Assembly (NCBI RefSeq): GCF_003931565.1
Contig: NZ_RRYI01000010.1
Coordinates: 102,230 to 166,229 of the forward strand
Origin: Caulobacter sp. 602-1
GTDB taxonomy: Bacteria > Pseudomonadota > Alphaproteobacteria > Caulobacterales > Caulobacteraceae
Length of the DNA stretch: 64,000 nt
Reading direction: 5' to 3'
This document shows, piece by piece, positions 45,070 to 56,276 of this stretch. Position 1 is the stretch's first letter; every line of letters starts with the position of its first letter. A program made the position numbers and the translations under genes. Below the pieces are notes generated by a model that was given only the letters and a program-made list of their open reading frames with translations, had not been told where the DNA came from and searched no databases.

Positions 45070-46005
45070 ATGAAGGAACCGAGCGCGCCGTTGGCCAAGC
45101 TTGCCTTCCCGACAAGTGTCGATGCCCAGTTGCCGGACATCCAGCGCACCCGCCGCCAGTTCCTCGGCTATGGGCTCCCCGCGGCTTGCGTTGCTCTAGC
45201 GCCAAGATCGGTGCTTGCCGCCCCTAAGGCGCCGCTCTGGACTGTCAAGAAGGGCGGCAAGCGCATCTATGTTCTGGGCGAAACCCTGCCCCGCCCCGTT
45301 GATTGGCGCGCACCTGAGATCGTGGCGTTGCTGGAGCGTTGCGGCCGTCTGTGGACCGAGACGAACCAGATCTACCGGCGTCCCGGTGGAGAGCTCATCA
45401 AGCAGTTTGGCATGTCGACGTCGCCTTCGTCTCTGGAGCTGCTGTCGCCGGAGCAGTTGGCCCGCTTGAAGACCGCAATGGCTCTGACCGCCGTATCCAT
45501 GAACGATCTGGCTGGCGCGCGGCCTTGGCTGATCGGCGCGACGATCGAGGACGCTGGTTACCGAGCCGCAGGTCTGACCGGGAAATCAGCCAACGCCGTT
45601 CTCAGCGCACGGGCCACCGAAATCGGGGTTCCAGTCTCGAGCGAGTTCGAGGTGAAGGACGACGTCTTTGCCTGGTTCGCCGGCATGACCCCGAAACAGG
45701 AGGCGCAGTTCCTTTGCTACGCCGTCGATGGCGCGTTGCTGGGCCGCGAAGGGTCCGAACGCATATCGACAGAATGGCTCGCGGGCCGACAGACGGCGGC
45801 GGCGGATTTTGTCGATCACGAACGTCGCGATTATCCGGAGCTTTACGCCAAGCTCACGGTCGAACGGAACCGCGCCTGGGTTCCGCGCTTCGAGACGATG
45901 CTCAACGCGCCGAAGCCGACGCTGGTCGTTGTTGGCCTCTATCACCTCGTCGGCCCGGAAAGCATGCTGGTCCAGTTACGGCGCGCCGGATTTGAGGTGA
46001 TCTGA
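45070..46005 (+). CDS. TraB/GumN-family protein with Tat-like signal
   Basis: 311 residues from ATG 45070; ATG 45028 is the alternative (14 residues longer). A twin-arginine motif (RTRRQFLGYGLPAACVALAP) is followed by ALAPRSVLAAPKAP, a likely Tat signal. The mature part matches the TraB/PrgY/GumN fold: WTVKKGGKRIYVLGETLP near the start, helices with many Leu, and LVVVGLYHLVGPESML near the end with the conserved GxxH. Codon use is less biased than neighbours (more A/T in third positions), suggesting acquisition. Confidence 0.8.
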   Translation: MKEPSAPLAKLAFPTSVDAQLPDIQRTRRQFLGYGLPAACVALAPRSVLAAPKAPLWTVKKGGKRIYVLGETLPRPVDWRAPEIVALLERCGRLWTETNQIYRRPGGELIKQFGMSTSPSSLELLSPEQLARLKTAMALTAVSMNDLAGARPWLIGATIEDAGYRAAGLTGKSANAVLSARATEIGVPVSSEFEVKDDVFAWFAGMTPKQEAQFLCYAVDGALLGREGSERISTEWLAGRQTAAADFVDHERRDYPELYAKLTVERNRAWVPRFETMLNAPKPTLVVVGLYHLVGPESMLVQLRRAGFEVI

Positions 46006-46497
46006 GGGCCAATCGTGCGCGGGCTCATGGGCTCGCGCGATCTGCTCTCCGCCCGTCCAGAGTTTGAGGACTCCGCTCACCAGGCCTGCGGGAAACTCCG
46101 GGAAGGTCCGTGAACGCCTGGGAAACGGCGCTCGGACGGACGACGCTGAAAACTACGAGGGGGCGCTGGTGATCTAAGGCGCAAGCCGGGCGCCATCGAC
46201 GATCATCCGTGTCGACCAAAAGGAAAGCCCTCGAACCGGCCGGCGGCTATTGTCCGCAACGGGTCGTTCATCGCCGGGAGCATCGCGCCAACATTCGGAC
46301 ATTCGGCGGCGTGGCCACAAGCGGCCCTTCCCCAGTTCGGTTTGGATGGGGAGCGGACGTGTCAGCGAGCGTGGTCAGGGGCGGAGGCTCGGGCAGGGCG
46401 AAGGTTTCTCCAGTCGAGCGGGGTCCTCGCTGTCCGATCCGGCGTTTCAGCCCGGGAGCCGTGACGTCGATGACGACGCCTCCGCAAGGTGGAGGCG
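46006..46497. other. Gene-poor stretch between the GumN and DUF418 genes
   Basis: About 490 bp with no supported gene. A 144-codon open frame (46209-46643) overlaps the 3' end of the DUF418 gene and has no protein-like composition. A 9-bp hairpin (46475-46483 with 46491-46499) lies at the end of the DUF418 gene and may act as its terminator, but no strong U-run follows. Confidence 0.5.
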
Positions 46498-47796
46498 TCA
46501 CGAGGCCTTTATCTTCGATCGGCCATAGGAGAGCGCGCGGATCAGCCATTCGGCTGGCCCCATGGAAAACCTCTGAAGCCAAAGCAGGGCGACGGCGCCA
46601 GAGACAACCCAGATGGCGACCGAGGTCGCCATCAGTCTCGTGAAGCTCATAGCGCCAACAAGCCCGCAACCGTAGAACAGCAGGGAGGTAAGCAGCGACT
46701 GAAGGGTATAGGTCGTAAGGGACGTTCGCCCCAGCGCCCGCAACACCTTCGCGCCACCCAAGGCCCCAGACTTGAACAGCAATGTGATGATGGCGAGGTG
46801 TCCCATGGTCACGCCAAGCCGCGCAGGCTCGTATAGAAATGACCGCAGGACTGATATGGCGGGCGCCAGCCGGTTGGGGTCGAGCTCAAACCCTGTTCGC
46901 GCCATCCAAGCCAGATTTGCCACGCGCACGGATAGGCCAAAGCCGTAGCCAATCACCGCGACAAGCACATAGGTCTTGGTGGCCGCCGCTCCGGTGAGCA
47001 GTCCGGTGCGATAGAGCGCAATCCCGATGAGCATGAAGCTCAGGCACTCGACGACGCCCGGCCAACTCCACGTCGATAAGTGCCGCCAAACCCAGCCATT
47101 GGCGCTCCAGGCGATCAAACTTCTCAGATGCGTGCGTTGCTCAATCTGTTCGGCGGTATTGGAGGGGTTGGGGTAGAGCGCTTCATGAGCAGATTGAACG
47201 GCCTTGAGCGCGGCCTCTTGCGCTTCTGAAAGCGGTCGCCCCTCGGCCTTCGCGGCCGCGGCAGCCGGAGCGCTTGCATACACCTGGACCGTCTTGTTGG
47301 TGTCGTAGGCTCGCAGCCCGGAAAGACCCAGAAGCAATACCGCCGCAGCGACGCATAGCGTGCGTGGCCGGCACGGCCGAAAGGCGAGCAGGAAAAGTCC
47401 CGCAATCCCATATGTCCAGAGGATCTCCCCCGGCCACATGAAGACGGCGAACTGTGTCACGCCCATCCCAAGAAGCACGACGCAGCGCCGCGCCCAGGCG
47501 TCAATCACCCCGATCTGAGGCTGATCGCCTTCGGCGCTCTTGAGCATGAGCGCCATTCCCGCGCCGAAGAGTAACGTGAACAGGCCACGAGCCGGCCCCT
47601 CGAAGAGGAGCTGCTCCACACACCAAAGGATGCGGTCCAAGTTCCAGCGGGAGGGATACAGCAGGCCTTCGCGGTCATCGACCGTGCCCATGACGACAAT
47701 ATTGACCGGCAGGATCGCGCATACGGCGATCCCCCGTAGAACGTCGAGGTTGGGGAACCGCCCGTCAGCGCCTCTTGGCGCGTAGACCCCGCTCAT
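46498..47796 (-). CDS. DUF418 (YeiB-like) membrane protein
   Basis: 432 residues from ATG 47796; a GTG two codons upstream is possible. Multi-pass membrane protein with N-terminal FPNLDVLRGIAVCAILPVNIVVM, the typical DUF418 entry, several helices, and a C-terminal DUF418 domain (GRTSLTTYTLQSLLTSLLFYGCG). The middle loop has a KTVQVYASAPAAAAAKAEG segment. The family may export or modify envelope components; no function proved. Codon use is less biased than in the core genes. Confidence 0.87.
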   Translation of the reverse strand: MSGVYAPRGADGRFPNLDVLRGIAVCAILPVNIVVMGTVDDREGLLYPSRWNLDRILWCVEQLLFEGPARGLFTLLFGAGMALMLKSAEGDQPQIGVIDAWARRCVVLLGMGVTQFAVFMWPGEILWTYGIAGLFLLAFRPCRPRTLCVAAAVLLLGLSGLRAYDTNKTVQVYASAPAAAAAKAEGRPLSEAQEAALKAVQSAHEALYPNPSNTAEQIEQRTHLRSLIAWSANGWVWRHLSTWSWPGVVECLSFMLIGIALYRTGLLTGAAATKTYVLVAVIGYGFGLSVRVANLAWMARTGFELDPNRLAPAISVLRSFLYEPARLGVTMGHLAIITLLFKSGALGGAKVLRALGRTSLTTYTLQSLLTSLLFYGCGLVGAMSFTRLMATSVAIWVVSGAVALLWLQRFSMGPAEWLIRALSYGRSKIKAS

Positions 47797-48578
47797 GAAC
47801 ACCCCAGCCCCACGTTTGCTCTACGCCTAGGTCTAGTTGGGATGCTCAGACTGCGGAAGCGTCATGGCGACACCTTGGGTGGCAAGCCTGTAAGGCGGCT
47901 GCGGGGCGCCCCGTCTCGGGCGCCGCATGCATGGCGCCAGACGGCGACGCCGCGCATCAAGGCGCAGACGGATATATCGTCCGCCAACGGGTCGGGGGCC
48001 GAAATCAGCTCCACACCCGGAAGCCGCCCCCGCCGAGCGGCGTCCGGAAGAGCATTCAGGGCGCTCCATCCCCGGCATTCGCGATCTCGGATCCAGCGAA
48101 ATCAGACACTTGTCGATTTTACACGCCCCTGAACGATCGGCGTTCAGCCCGGCGCCATAATGCTTGCACCTCGTCGCGAGGAAAGGGCGCATGGCCAGCG
48201 ACCGTTGCGGCGGCGGGGAGCGATCGAGCGGGCGTGCTCGTCGGCGCGGGGGAAGCTCCGCAACTGCATCCCTCTGGCGGCGGTCGGCCCTGGAACACAG
48301 AAACGACGTGGGATGTCGGGCCGACGAGGCGACAGGTTCGGGGAAACCCGGACATCCGGGACCAGGCTTCGCGGCCTGGCCCGCCCGTCGGAGGCTTCAA
48401 GGGCGAACAGGCGCGAACAGCGTCGGGGCGCCACGCTTCCGGATAACGACCGCGCGGAGCGCTGGGCTTCGTCGAAACGGTATTTCTCTACTCACACCCC
48501 GGGCGTCGCCCGGCGCTCCGCGTCCCTTTCCACGAACTTCAGCGGCTGGCCGCGTGAAGAGGCGGAGGCGCGTCCGCC
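47797..48578. other. Long non-coding stretch, right part of accessory region
   Basis: About 780 bp with no supported gene. Overlapping open frames on both strands are Arg/Pro-rich artefacts of high GC. No tRNA, repeat array or transposase remnant was recognised. Its right edge lies right at the 3' end of the mccA gene. Confidence 0.55.
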
Positions 48579-50543
48579 TCAGCCGACCGCCGCCTCAAGC
48601 CGCGCCAGCACCACGCCCTCGCTGACCTGGCCGCCGGCGACGGCCGCGAGCTCGGCGACCACGCCGTCGAACGGCGCGGCCAAAGCGTGCTCCATCTTCA
48701 TCGCTTCCAGGGTCAGCAGCGTCTGGCCCTTGCTCACCGTCTGGCCGGCCTGGACGGCGACCGAGACGATCTTGCCCGGCATTGGCGACAGGATCTTCCC
48801 GTCGGAGGCCGCCCCCTCGCCCGCGCCACCGACCTTGGCCTCGAAATCGAAGGTCTGGACGTCGCCGCCCTCGAACACCTGGATCGGCCCCTTGCCGTAG
48901 GTCGTCGGCAGACGGGTGACCTCGTCGAAGGTCGCGCCATCGGCGTGGCGGATGTCCCAGGACCAGTCCTCGGAGCCGCCGCCGATCAGGGCGACCTGCA
49001 GCGGCATGGCCTTGCCGTCGGCCGACATCGGCAGATGCATCGGGGCGCGGGGGGCGTTCATGCGGAAGCCCAGCAGCTTGGACGGCGCGCTTTCCCACGG
49101 ATCGCGGCGGGCCTCGGCCTCCAGGAAGCTGTCCAGCCGCCAGCCGATTGCGGCCATGGCCGGCTCGTCGCTGAACGACCGCTCGACCAGTTCGTCCAGG
49201 CGGGCCTCGATGAAGCCGGTGTCGACGGCGCCGTCGACGAAGTCCGGGTGGCTGGCGCACTTGGCCAGGAAGGCGGCGTTGGTCTTGACCGGCCAGACCT
49301 CGACCAGGGCGCAGGCCTCGGCCAGGCGCTGGGCGGCGTCCTCGCGGTCGGCGCCATGGGCGATCAGCTTGGCGATCATCGGATCGTAGAAGGGCGTCAC
49401 CTCGCCGCCCTCCTCCACCGCGCTGTCGACGCGGACGTCGCCTTCGGGCAGGCGGAAGTGCTTCAGCTTGCCGGTCGAGGGCAGGAAGCCGGTGGCCGGG
49501 TTCTCGGCATAGAGGCGGGCCTCCATGGCCCAGCCGTCCAGCGTGATCTCGTCCTGGTCCAGCGGCAGCGGCTCGCCCGAGGCGACCAAGAGCTGCCACT
49601 CGACCAGGTCCTGGCCGGTGACCATCTCGGTGACCGGATGCTCGACCTGCAGACGGGTGTTCATCTCCATGAACCAGATGCGGTCGGCCCGCAGGCCTTC
49701 GCTGGCGTCGGCGATGAACTCGACCGTGCCGGCCCCGACATAGCCCACCGCCTGGGCGGCCTTGACCGCGGCGGCGCAGACGGCCTCTCGCGTGGCCTCG
49801 TCCATGCCCGGGGCCGGAGCCTCCTCGATGACCTTCTGGTGGCGACGCTGCAGCGAGCAGTCGCGCTCGAACAGGTGGACGACGTTGCCGTGCTGGTCGC
49901 CGAACACCTGCACCTCGATGTGACGCGGCCGGGTGACGTATTTCTCCAGCAGCACCCGGTCGTCGCCGAAGCTGGCGGCGGCCTCGCGGCGGCACGAGCC
50001 GAGGGCGGCCTCGAAGTCGTCCGCCTTGTCGACCTTGCGCATGCCCTTGCCGCCGCCGCCGGCCACGGCCTTGATCAGCACGGGATAGCCGATCTTGCCG
50101 GCTTCGGCCGTGAGCCGTTCGACTGACTGGTCCTCGCCCATATAGCCCGGCGTGGTCGGCACGCCGGCCTCGATCATCACTTTCTTGGCGGCGTCCTTCA
50201 GGCCCATGGCCCGGATCGCCGAGGGCGGCGGACCGATCCAGACCAGGCCCGCCTCGATCACGCTCTGCGCGAACTCGGCGTTCTCGGAGAGAAAGCCGTA
50301 GCCGGGGTGGATGGCCTCGGCCCCCATCTGACGGGCCGCGGCCAGGATCTTCCGCGGATCCAGATAGCTCTCCTTGGCCGGCGCCGGGCCGATCAGGATC
50401 GCGGCGTCGGCCTCCATCACGAAGGGCGCATGGGCGTCCGCTTCGGAATAGACGGCGATCGTCCGCACGCCCAGCTCACGAGCGGTGCGGATGATGCGAC
50501 GGGCGATCTCGCCTCGGTTGGCGATCAGGACGGAGGAGATCAA
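48579..50543 (-). CDS. mccA: 3-Methylcrotonyl-CoA carboxylase, biotin-carrying alpha subunit
   Basis: 654 residues, starting at TTG 50543 (MISSVLIANRGEIARRIIRT). Biotin carboxylase domain with the ATP-grasp motif GGGGKGMRKVDKADDFE, then a middle domain, and the biotinyl domain with EAMKMEHAL (biotin on Lys) near the C-terminus. Works with the beta subunit to carboxylate 3-methylcrotonyl-CoA in leucine breakdown. Its start lies 9 bp behind the DUF3667 gene. The family is related to propionyl- and acetyl-CoA carboxylases, but the neighbours settle the assignment. Confidence 0.93.
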   Translation of the reverse strand: MISSVLIANRGEIARRIIRTARELGVRTIAVYSEADAHAPFVMEADAAILIGPAPAKESYLDPRKILAAARQMGAEAIHPGYGFLSENAEFAQSVIEAGLVWIGPPPSAIRAMGLKDAAKKVMIEAGVPTTPGYMGEDQSVERLTAEAGKIGYPVLIKAVAGGGGKGMRKVDKADDFEAALGSCRREAAASFGDDRVLLEKYVTRPRHIEVQVFGDQHGNVVHLFERDCSLQRRHQKVIEEAPAPGMDEATREAVCAAAVKAAQAVGYVGAGTVEFIADASEGLRADRIWFMEMNTRLQVEHPVTEMVTGQDLVEWQLLVASGEPLPLDQDEITLDGWAMEARLYAENPATGFLPSTGKLKHFRLPEGDVRVDSAVEEGGEVTPFYDPMIAKLIAHGADREDAAQRLAEACALVEVWPVKTNAAFLAKCASHPDFVDGAVDTGFIEARLDELVERSFSDEPAMAAIGWRLDSFLEAEARRDPWESAPSKLLGFRMNAPRAPMHLPMSADGKAMPLQVALIGGGSEDWSWDIRHADGATFDEVTRLPTTYGKGPIQVFEGGDVQTFDFEAKVGGAGEGAASDGKILSPMPGKIVSVAVQAGQTVSKGQTLLTLEAMKMEHALAAPFDGVVAELAAVAGGQVSEGVVLARLEAAVG

Positions 50544-50552
50544 GGCGGAGAC

Positions 50553-51839
50553 CTACATCTGGGAAAGGGTGAAGACCATCAGGCTCAGCAGCAGAAGGCC
50601 GAAGGACGTGACGCCGATGGTCCAGACGATCCATGTCTTCAGCAGGGCGCCGAAGATGCTGGAGCCGTAGCCGCCCCGCATCGTCTGGAAGAGGTTGATC
50701 GGGCCCCACAGGCCGGCGATCGCGAAGGCGGTCGGCCAAGCCGACATCGGCAGAACCATGCACAGGGCGTAGATCAGGAACGAGAACGACAGCAGGTTCG
50801 TGGCCACCAGCAGGTGGTCGTAGATGAAGTACTGGCGCTTGTTCAGATAGACCAGCGCCAGGGACAGGCCGGTGATCGGCAGCAGCAGCACCGCCAGGCG
50901 GTGGGCCCAGCCGAACAGGACCAGCAGGTAGTAGTCCGGATTCTCGATGGCCTTGGCCAGGTTCTCCTTCAGCCAGCCCTTGGAGGCGTCCTTGGCGAAG
51001 TTCTTGTGGCCCTTCACGTCGCCGGGAACGGTGACGTTGACCTGCACGCCGTCGATCGTGGTCCCGGTCAGCTTCTGCTGGCCGTTCGGCAGAACCTCGG
51101 CCTCGTCCAGCTTGAGGTCGCGGACCTGCTGGGCGGCGCTGGACATCTTCCGCTTGCTCTCGGCCAAGGCTTCGGCGGCGGCGTTCGGGTTGTTCTCCAG
51201 CGCCAGGGCCTGCGCCATCTTGTCGGCGTAGCGCGCCTCGTACCGCTTGATCCGTTCGGCGTAGGTCGTGGCGATCCTGGCCTTGTCGGCGCCCTCTTCC
51301 TTGAGGGCGGCGTCGCGCTCCTCGGCGGCGCCTTTCAGGCGATCGGCGCGTTCGGACGTCGCCTCCTTGCGGATCTCGTCGGCCTTGGCCTTGCGGCCCG
51401 CCGGCGTGGCCAGCTGGGCGGCCTCGCGCTCTTCCTTCAGCTCCATCTCGTGACGGATGCCGTGAATGGCGTGCTCGGCGGCGAAGATGAACAGCAGCAG
51501 AGCGACCAGGAAGGTGCGGAACGGCGGCACGTGCCGCACGATCCGGCCTTCCATGTAGTCCTTGGCCAGCTTGCCCGGCTTGAAGAACATCAACGGCAGG
51601 GTGTTGGCCAGACGACCATCGAGGTGGAACATCCCCTCGATGGCCTCCCAGATCAGGTGCAGGATCGACCGATGATGGGTGTCGGCGTTCTGGCCGCACG
51701 AATAACAGTACCAGCCCTCCAGGGGCGTGCCGCAATTCTTGCAAGGCTCGCCCTTGTGGTCGAACGGCTTTCTCTTCGGCCGGACATAGCCGCCCGCCGA
51801 GTCGGCCGCCGCCGCTTCCAGTTCAGCTCCCGTGATCAC
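50553..51839 (-). CDS. DUF3667 membrane protein with zinc ribbon
   Basis: 428 residues. An N-terminal zinc ribbon of the CxxC type (EPCKNCGTPLEGWYCYSCGQ), a DUF3667-like segment (FKPGKLAKDYMEGRIVRHVPPF), one hydrophobic helix, then a long charged coiled-coil-like region (about residues 130-225, rich in Lys/Glu/Ala), and a C-terminal part with about four membrane helices. It lies between the hydratase and mccA genes on the same strand, with spacers of 36 and 9 bp, so it is part of the catabolic operon. Function unknown. Confidence 0.85.
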   Translation of the reverse strand: MITGAELEAAAADSAGGYVRPKRKPFDHKGEPCKNCGTPLEGWYCYSCGQNADTHHRSILHLIWEAIEGMFHLDGRLANTLPLMFFKPGKLAKDYMEGRIVRHVPPFRTFLVALLLFIFAAEHAIHGIRHEMELKEEREAAQLATPAGRKAKADEIRKEATSERADRLKGAAEERDAALKEEGADKARIATTYAERIKRYEARYADKMAQALALENNPNAAAEALAESKRKMSSAAQQVRDLKLDEAEVLPNGQQKLTGTTIDGVQVNVTVPGDVKGHKNFAKDASKGWLKENLAKAIENPDYYLLVLFGWAHRLAVLLLPITGLSLALVYLNKRQYFIYDHLLVATNLLSFSFLIYALCMVLPMSAWPTAFAIAGLWGPINLFQTMRGGYGSSIFGALLKTWIVWTIGVTSFGLLLLSLMVFTLSQM

Positions 51840-51875
51840 GCCCTACGCCCCCCAAAACGTCGCTGAAGTTGAGTC

Positions 51876-52715
51876 TTATTCAGCCCAGGAGGGTTTACGA
51901 CGGGCGAGGAAGGCGCGCACCCCTTCTTGGCCTTCCTCCGAAACGCGATGGCGGGCGATGCGCTTGGCGCTCTCTTCGATCAGCCCCTTGTCGATTTTCT
52001 GGCCAGCGAAGTCGTTGACCAGGGCCTTGGCGTCGCCGATCGCGCCGGGAGCGCAGGGGGCCATCTCCTCGATCAGGGCGTCGCGGGCGGCTTCCAGGCT
52101 GGCCACGTCCTCGTACACCTCGTCGACCAGGCCAAAACCCCAGGCGTCGTCGGCGTCGAACACACGACCGGTGGCGAACAGCAGCTTGGTCGTGCGCGGC
52201 CCCAGAGCCTGGATCACGTACGGGCTGATGGTCGCCGGCGTCAGGCCCAGCTTGACCTCGGAGAACGAGAACTGGGCGTCGACCAGGGCCAGGGCATGGT
52301 CGCAGGCGGCCACCAGACCGGCGCCGCCGCCAAAGGCCGGACCTTCGACCAGGGCCACGGTCAGGGCCGGAATGTCGTGCAGCGCCTTGAGCATATGGGC
52401 TAGTTCCAGCGCGTCGGCGCGATTGTCATCCTCGTCCTGTTCGATGGACCCGGCCATCCAGTCGAGGTCGGCGCCGGCGCTGAACATGCCGCTGACGCCG
52501 CGCAGGAAGACGATCCGCACGCCCTCGGCGCCGTGCAGGGTCTCGAAGGCCTGGCGCAGGCCAGAAATGGTCTCGGCGTCGAAGGCGTTTTTCCTTTCGG
52601 GCCGGTTGATCCAGACCGTCACCGCCCCCGCGAGGGTGCTTTCAATATGGACGAGCGGGGTCATGGTCTCGGTATCGTTCACCTCGACGATGGGATCGGC
52701 GATCGGGTTGGTCAT
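51876..52715 (-). CDS. liuC: Methylglutaconyl-CoA hydratase (enoyl-CoA hydratase family)
   Basis: 279 residues of crotonase fold. The oxyanion region is SGMFSAGADLDWM and the second half site EGPAFGGGAGLVAACDHA, with the Glu in FSFSEVKLGLTPATISPYV. It adds water to 3-methylglutaconyl-CoA, forming HMG-CoA. The assignment rests on its place between the two carboxylase subunit genes. 22 bp behind the beta subunit gene. Confidence 0.88.
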   Translation of the reverse strand: MTNPIADPIVEVNDTETMTPLVHIESTLAGAVTVWINRPERKNAFDAETISGLRQAFETLHGAEGVRIVFLRGVSGMFSAGADLDWMAGSIEQDEDDNRADALELAHMLKALHDIPALTVALVEGPAFGGGAGLVAACDHALALVDAQFSFSEVKLGLTPATISPYVIQALGPRTTKLLFATGRVFDADDAWGFGLVDEVYEDVASLEAARDALIEEMAPCAPGAIGDAKALVNDFAGQKIDKGLIEESAKRIARHRVSEEGQEGVRAFLARRKPSWAE

Positions 52716-52737
52716 GGAGCTCGTTCCTTTTTAAACG

Positions 52738-54330
<1,593 letters not shown>

Positions 54331-54443
54331 GACCGACGCTTAGCCTCTTCCACCCCATCCAGAAAGTCGTAGTTTTTTGGACCCCGAACAGAAAGATTCC
54401 GAGCCAAATCCGCTCTCGGACATTTCATGTACGGGATCAACAG

Positions 54444-56276
54444 TTGCGCCTGATCGCGCCCCCGTGGTCAAGCCTGCCGCTCTGGGCTAGCGTCCGCGCC
54501 GTGGAAACGCCCTTGCCCGACGACTCGGCCCTGGCCCGCCTGTTCGCCCGAGAGCGGCGGACCGGGGCGGCCGCGTGGTTTTCGCTGCCAGGCGGAGCGA
54601 CCCTCTTTCGGCCCGGCGAGGACGCCGACCAGCTCTATTTCCTGAAGACCGGACGCCTGGGCGCCTTCCGCCGCGAAGAGGGTCAGGAGCCGCAGTTCCT
54701 CGGCGTCATCCGCCCTGGGGAGCCAGCCGGTGAGATGGCTCTGGTCGGCGGCAGCGCGCACTCGGCCTACATGGTGGCCCTGCGTGACAGCGAGGTCGTG
54801 TCCCTGCCCCGCGACGACTTTTTCGAGGCGGCCGAGGCGGACCCGCACGTGATGCTGGAACTGTCGCGGCTGATGATCCGCCGGTCCCGCCAGGCCCAGA
54901 CGCAAGCGGCGATCGGCGATCCGTCGGTATTCGGCTTTATCGCCATCGAGCCTGGCCTGGCCATTCGGCCGGTCGTCGACCGCCTCGGCCGCTGCATGGA
55001 GGCCCTGGGCTATTCGGTCACCGTCGAAGGCGGCGAGTCGTTGCTGGCCCCGACCGAGTGGTTCAGCAATGTCGAGCGCGAGCACGACTTCGTCCTCTAT
55101 GTCGCCGAGGCCGACGAGACCGCCTGGAAGCACGTGGTCGGCCGTCAGGTGGATCGCCTGTTCCGGGTCGGACGCGGTGACCGCACGCCGCCGGCCGAGA
55201 TCCCCTCCTACGCCTCGGGCCCGCTGCAGGCCCAGCGGCTGGTGGACCTGATCCTGCTGCAATCGGCCAGCCTGGCCAGGCCCAGCGGCTCGGCCGCCTG
55301 GATGGCGGCGACCCAGGCCGCACGGCTGTTCCACCTGCGTGAAAACGGCGTGGCCGACATGCAGCGCCTGGCGCGGGTGCTGACCGGCCAATCGGTGGGC
55401 CTCGTGCTCTCCGGCGGTGGCGCGCGGGCCTACGCCCACATCGGCGCGATCCAGGCGATGCGCGAGCGGGGCGTGCCGATCGACTTCGTCGGCGGCGCCT
55501 CGATGGGCGCCATCGTGGCGGCCGGCATCGCCATGGGCTGGGACGACGGAGAACTGGAGCACCGCATCCGAAAGGCTTTCGTCGACACCAGTCCCCTGGA
55601 CGATATCGCCTTCCCCCTGATCGCCATGACCCGCGGCGAGAAGGTCGAGGCGCGGCTGGACGAGCATTTCGGCACGGTCGATATCAGCGACCTGTGGCTG
55701 CCGTTCTTCTGCGTGTCGTCGAACCTGACCTCGGGCGCCTACCAGCTACACCGCACCGGCGACCTGCAATCGGCGCTGCGGGCCTCGATCTCGCTGCCGG
55801 GCGTGCTGCCGCCGGCCACCGACAAGGGGCAGGTGCTGGTCGACGGGGCCGTGATGAAGAATTTCCCGGCCGACGTCATGCGGTCTTTCCAGTTGGGCCC
55901 AATCGTTGGGGTCGACGTCACCCGCGGCCGAAGCATCACCGCCGACGACATCGTCGCGCCGCCCTCGCTCTGGAGCTGGATCCTCTCGGGCGAATGGCGC
56001 AAGGGCCCGCCGATCGTGGCCCTGCTGATGCGCGCGGCGACGGTGACGACGGGTCGCGACCTGGCCGCCGCCCGCGAGGCCACCGACGTGCTGATCACGC
56101 CGAAACTGGAAGGCGTCGACATCCGCGACTGGCGCGCCTTCGAGCCGGCGGTGAAAGCCGGCTACATCGCCGCCAGCCAGGCGCTGGACGCCTTGAACCG
56201 GTCCGTCGACGAACTGCGCCGCCGGCCCAGCCTGGCCGAGAAGCGCGCGGGCGTCACGCCTTCCGGGCGACGATGA
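54444..56276 (+). CDS. NTE-like patatin phospholipase with cyclic-nucleotide-binding-type domain
   Basis: 610 residues. The N-terminal part (about 30-145) looks like a cNMP-binding domain (FRPGEDADQLYFLKTGRLGAF; GEMALVGGSAHSAYMVALRDSE). Residues 150-300 are a linking domain. The patatin domain starts LVLSGGGARAYAHIGAIQAM with nucleophile Ser in GGASMGAIVAAG and the Asp in LVDGAVMKNFP. It is a lysophospholipase type similar to neuropathy target esterase. Its 3' end overlaps the convergent tam gene by 23 bp. Confidence 0.92.
   Translation: MRLIAPPWSSLPLWASVRAVETPLPDDSALARLFARERRTGAAAWFSLPGGATLFRPGEDADQLYFLKTGRLGAFRREEGQEPQFLGVIRPGEPAGEMALVGGSAHSAYMVALRDSEVVSLPRDDFFEAAEADPHVMLELSRLMIRRSRQAQTQAAIGDPSVFGFIAIEPGLAIRPVVDRLGRCMEALGYSVTVEGGESLLAPTEWFSNVEREHDFVLYVAEADETAWKHVVGRQVDRLFRVGRGDRTPPAEIPSYASGPLQAQRLVDLILLQSASLARPSGSAAWMAATQAARLFHLRENGVADMQRLARVLTGQSVGLVLSGGGARAYAHIGAIQAMRERGVPIDFVGGASMGAIVAAGIAMGWDDGELEHRIRKAFVDTSPLDDIAFPLIAMTRGEKVEARLDEHFGTVDISDLWLPFFCVSSNLTSGAYQLHRTGDLQSALRASISLPGVLPPATDKGQVLVDGAVMKNFPADVMRSFQLGPIVGVDVTRGRSITADDIVAPPSLWSWILSGEWRKGPPIVALLMRAATVTTGRDLAAAREATDVLITPKLEGVDIRDWRAFEPAVKAGYIAASQALDALNRSVDELRRRPSLAEKRAGVTPSGRR

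Noticed and set aside
46209..46643. 144-codon open frame (MSTKRKALEP...)
   Set aside because: Overlaps the 3' end of the DUF418 gene; Arg/Gly-rich composition and no ribosome-binding site in good position.
47842..48446. Overlapping open frames on both strands in the long non-coding stretch
   Set aside because: Arg/Pro/Ser-rich chance frames, three of them overlapping; none has coding-type third-position bias.
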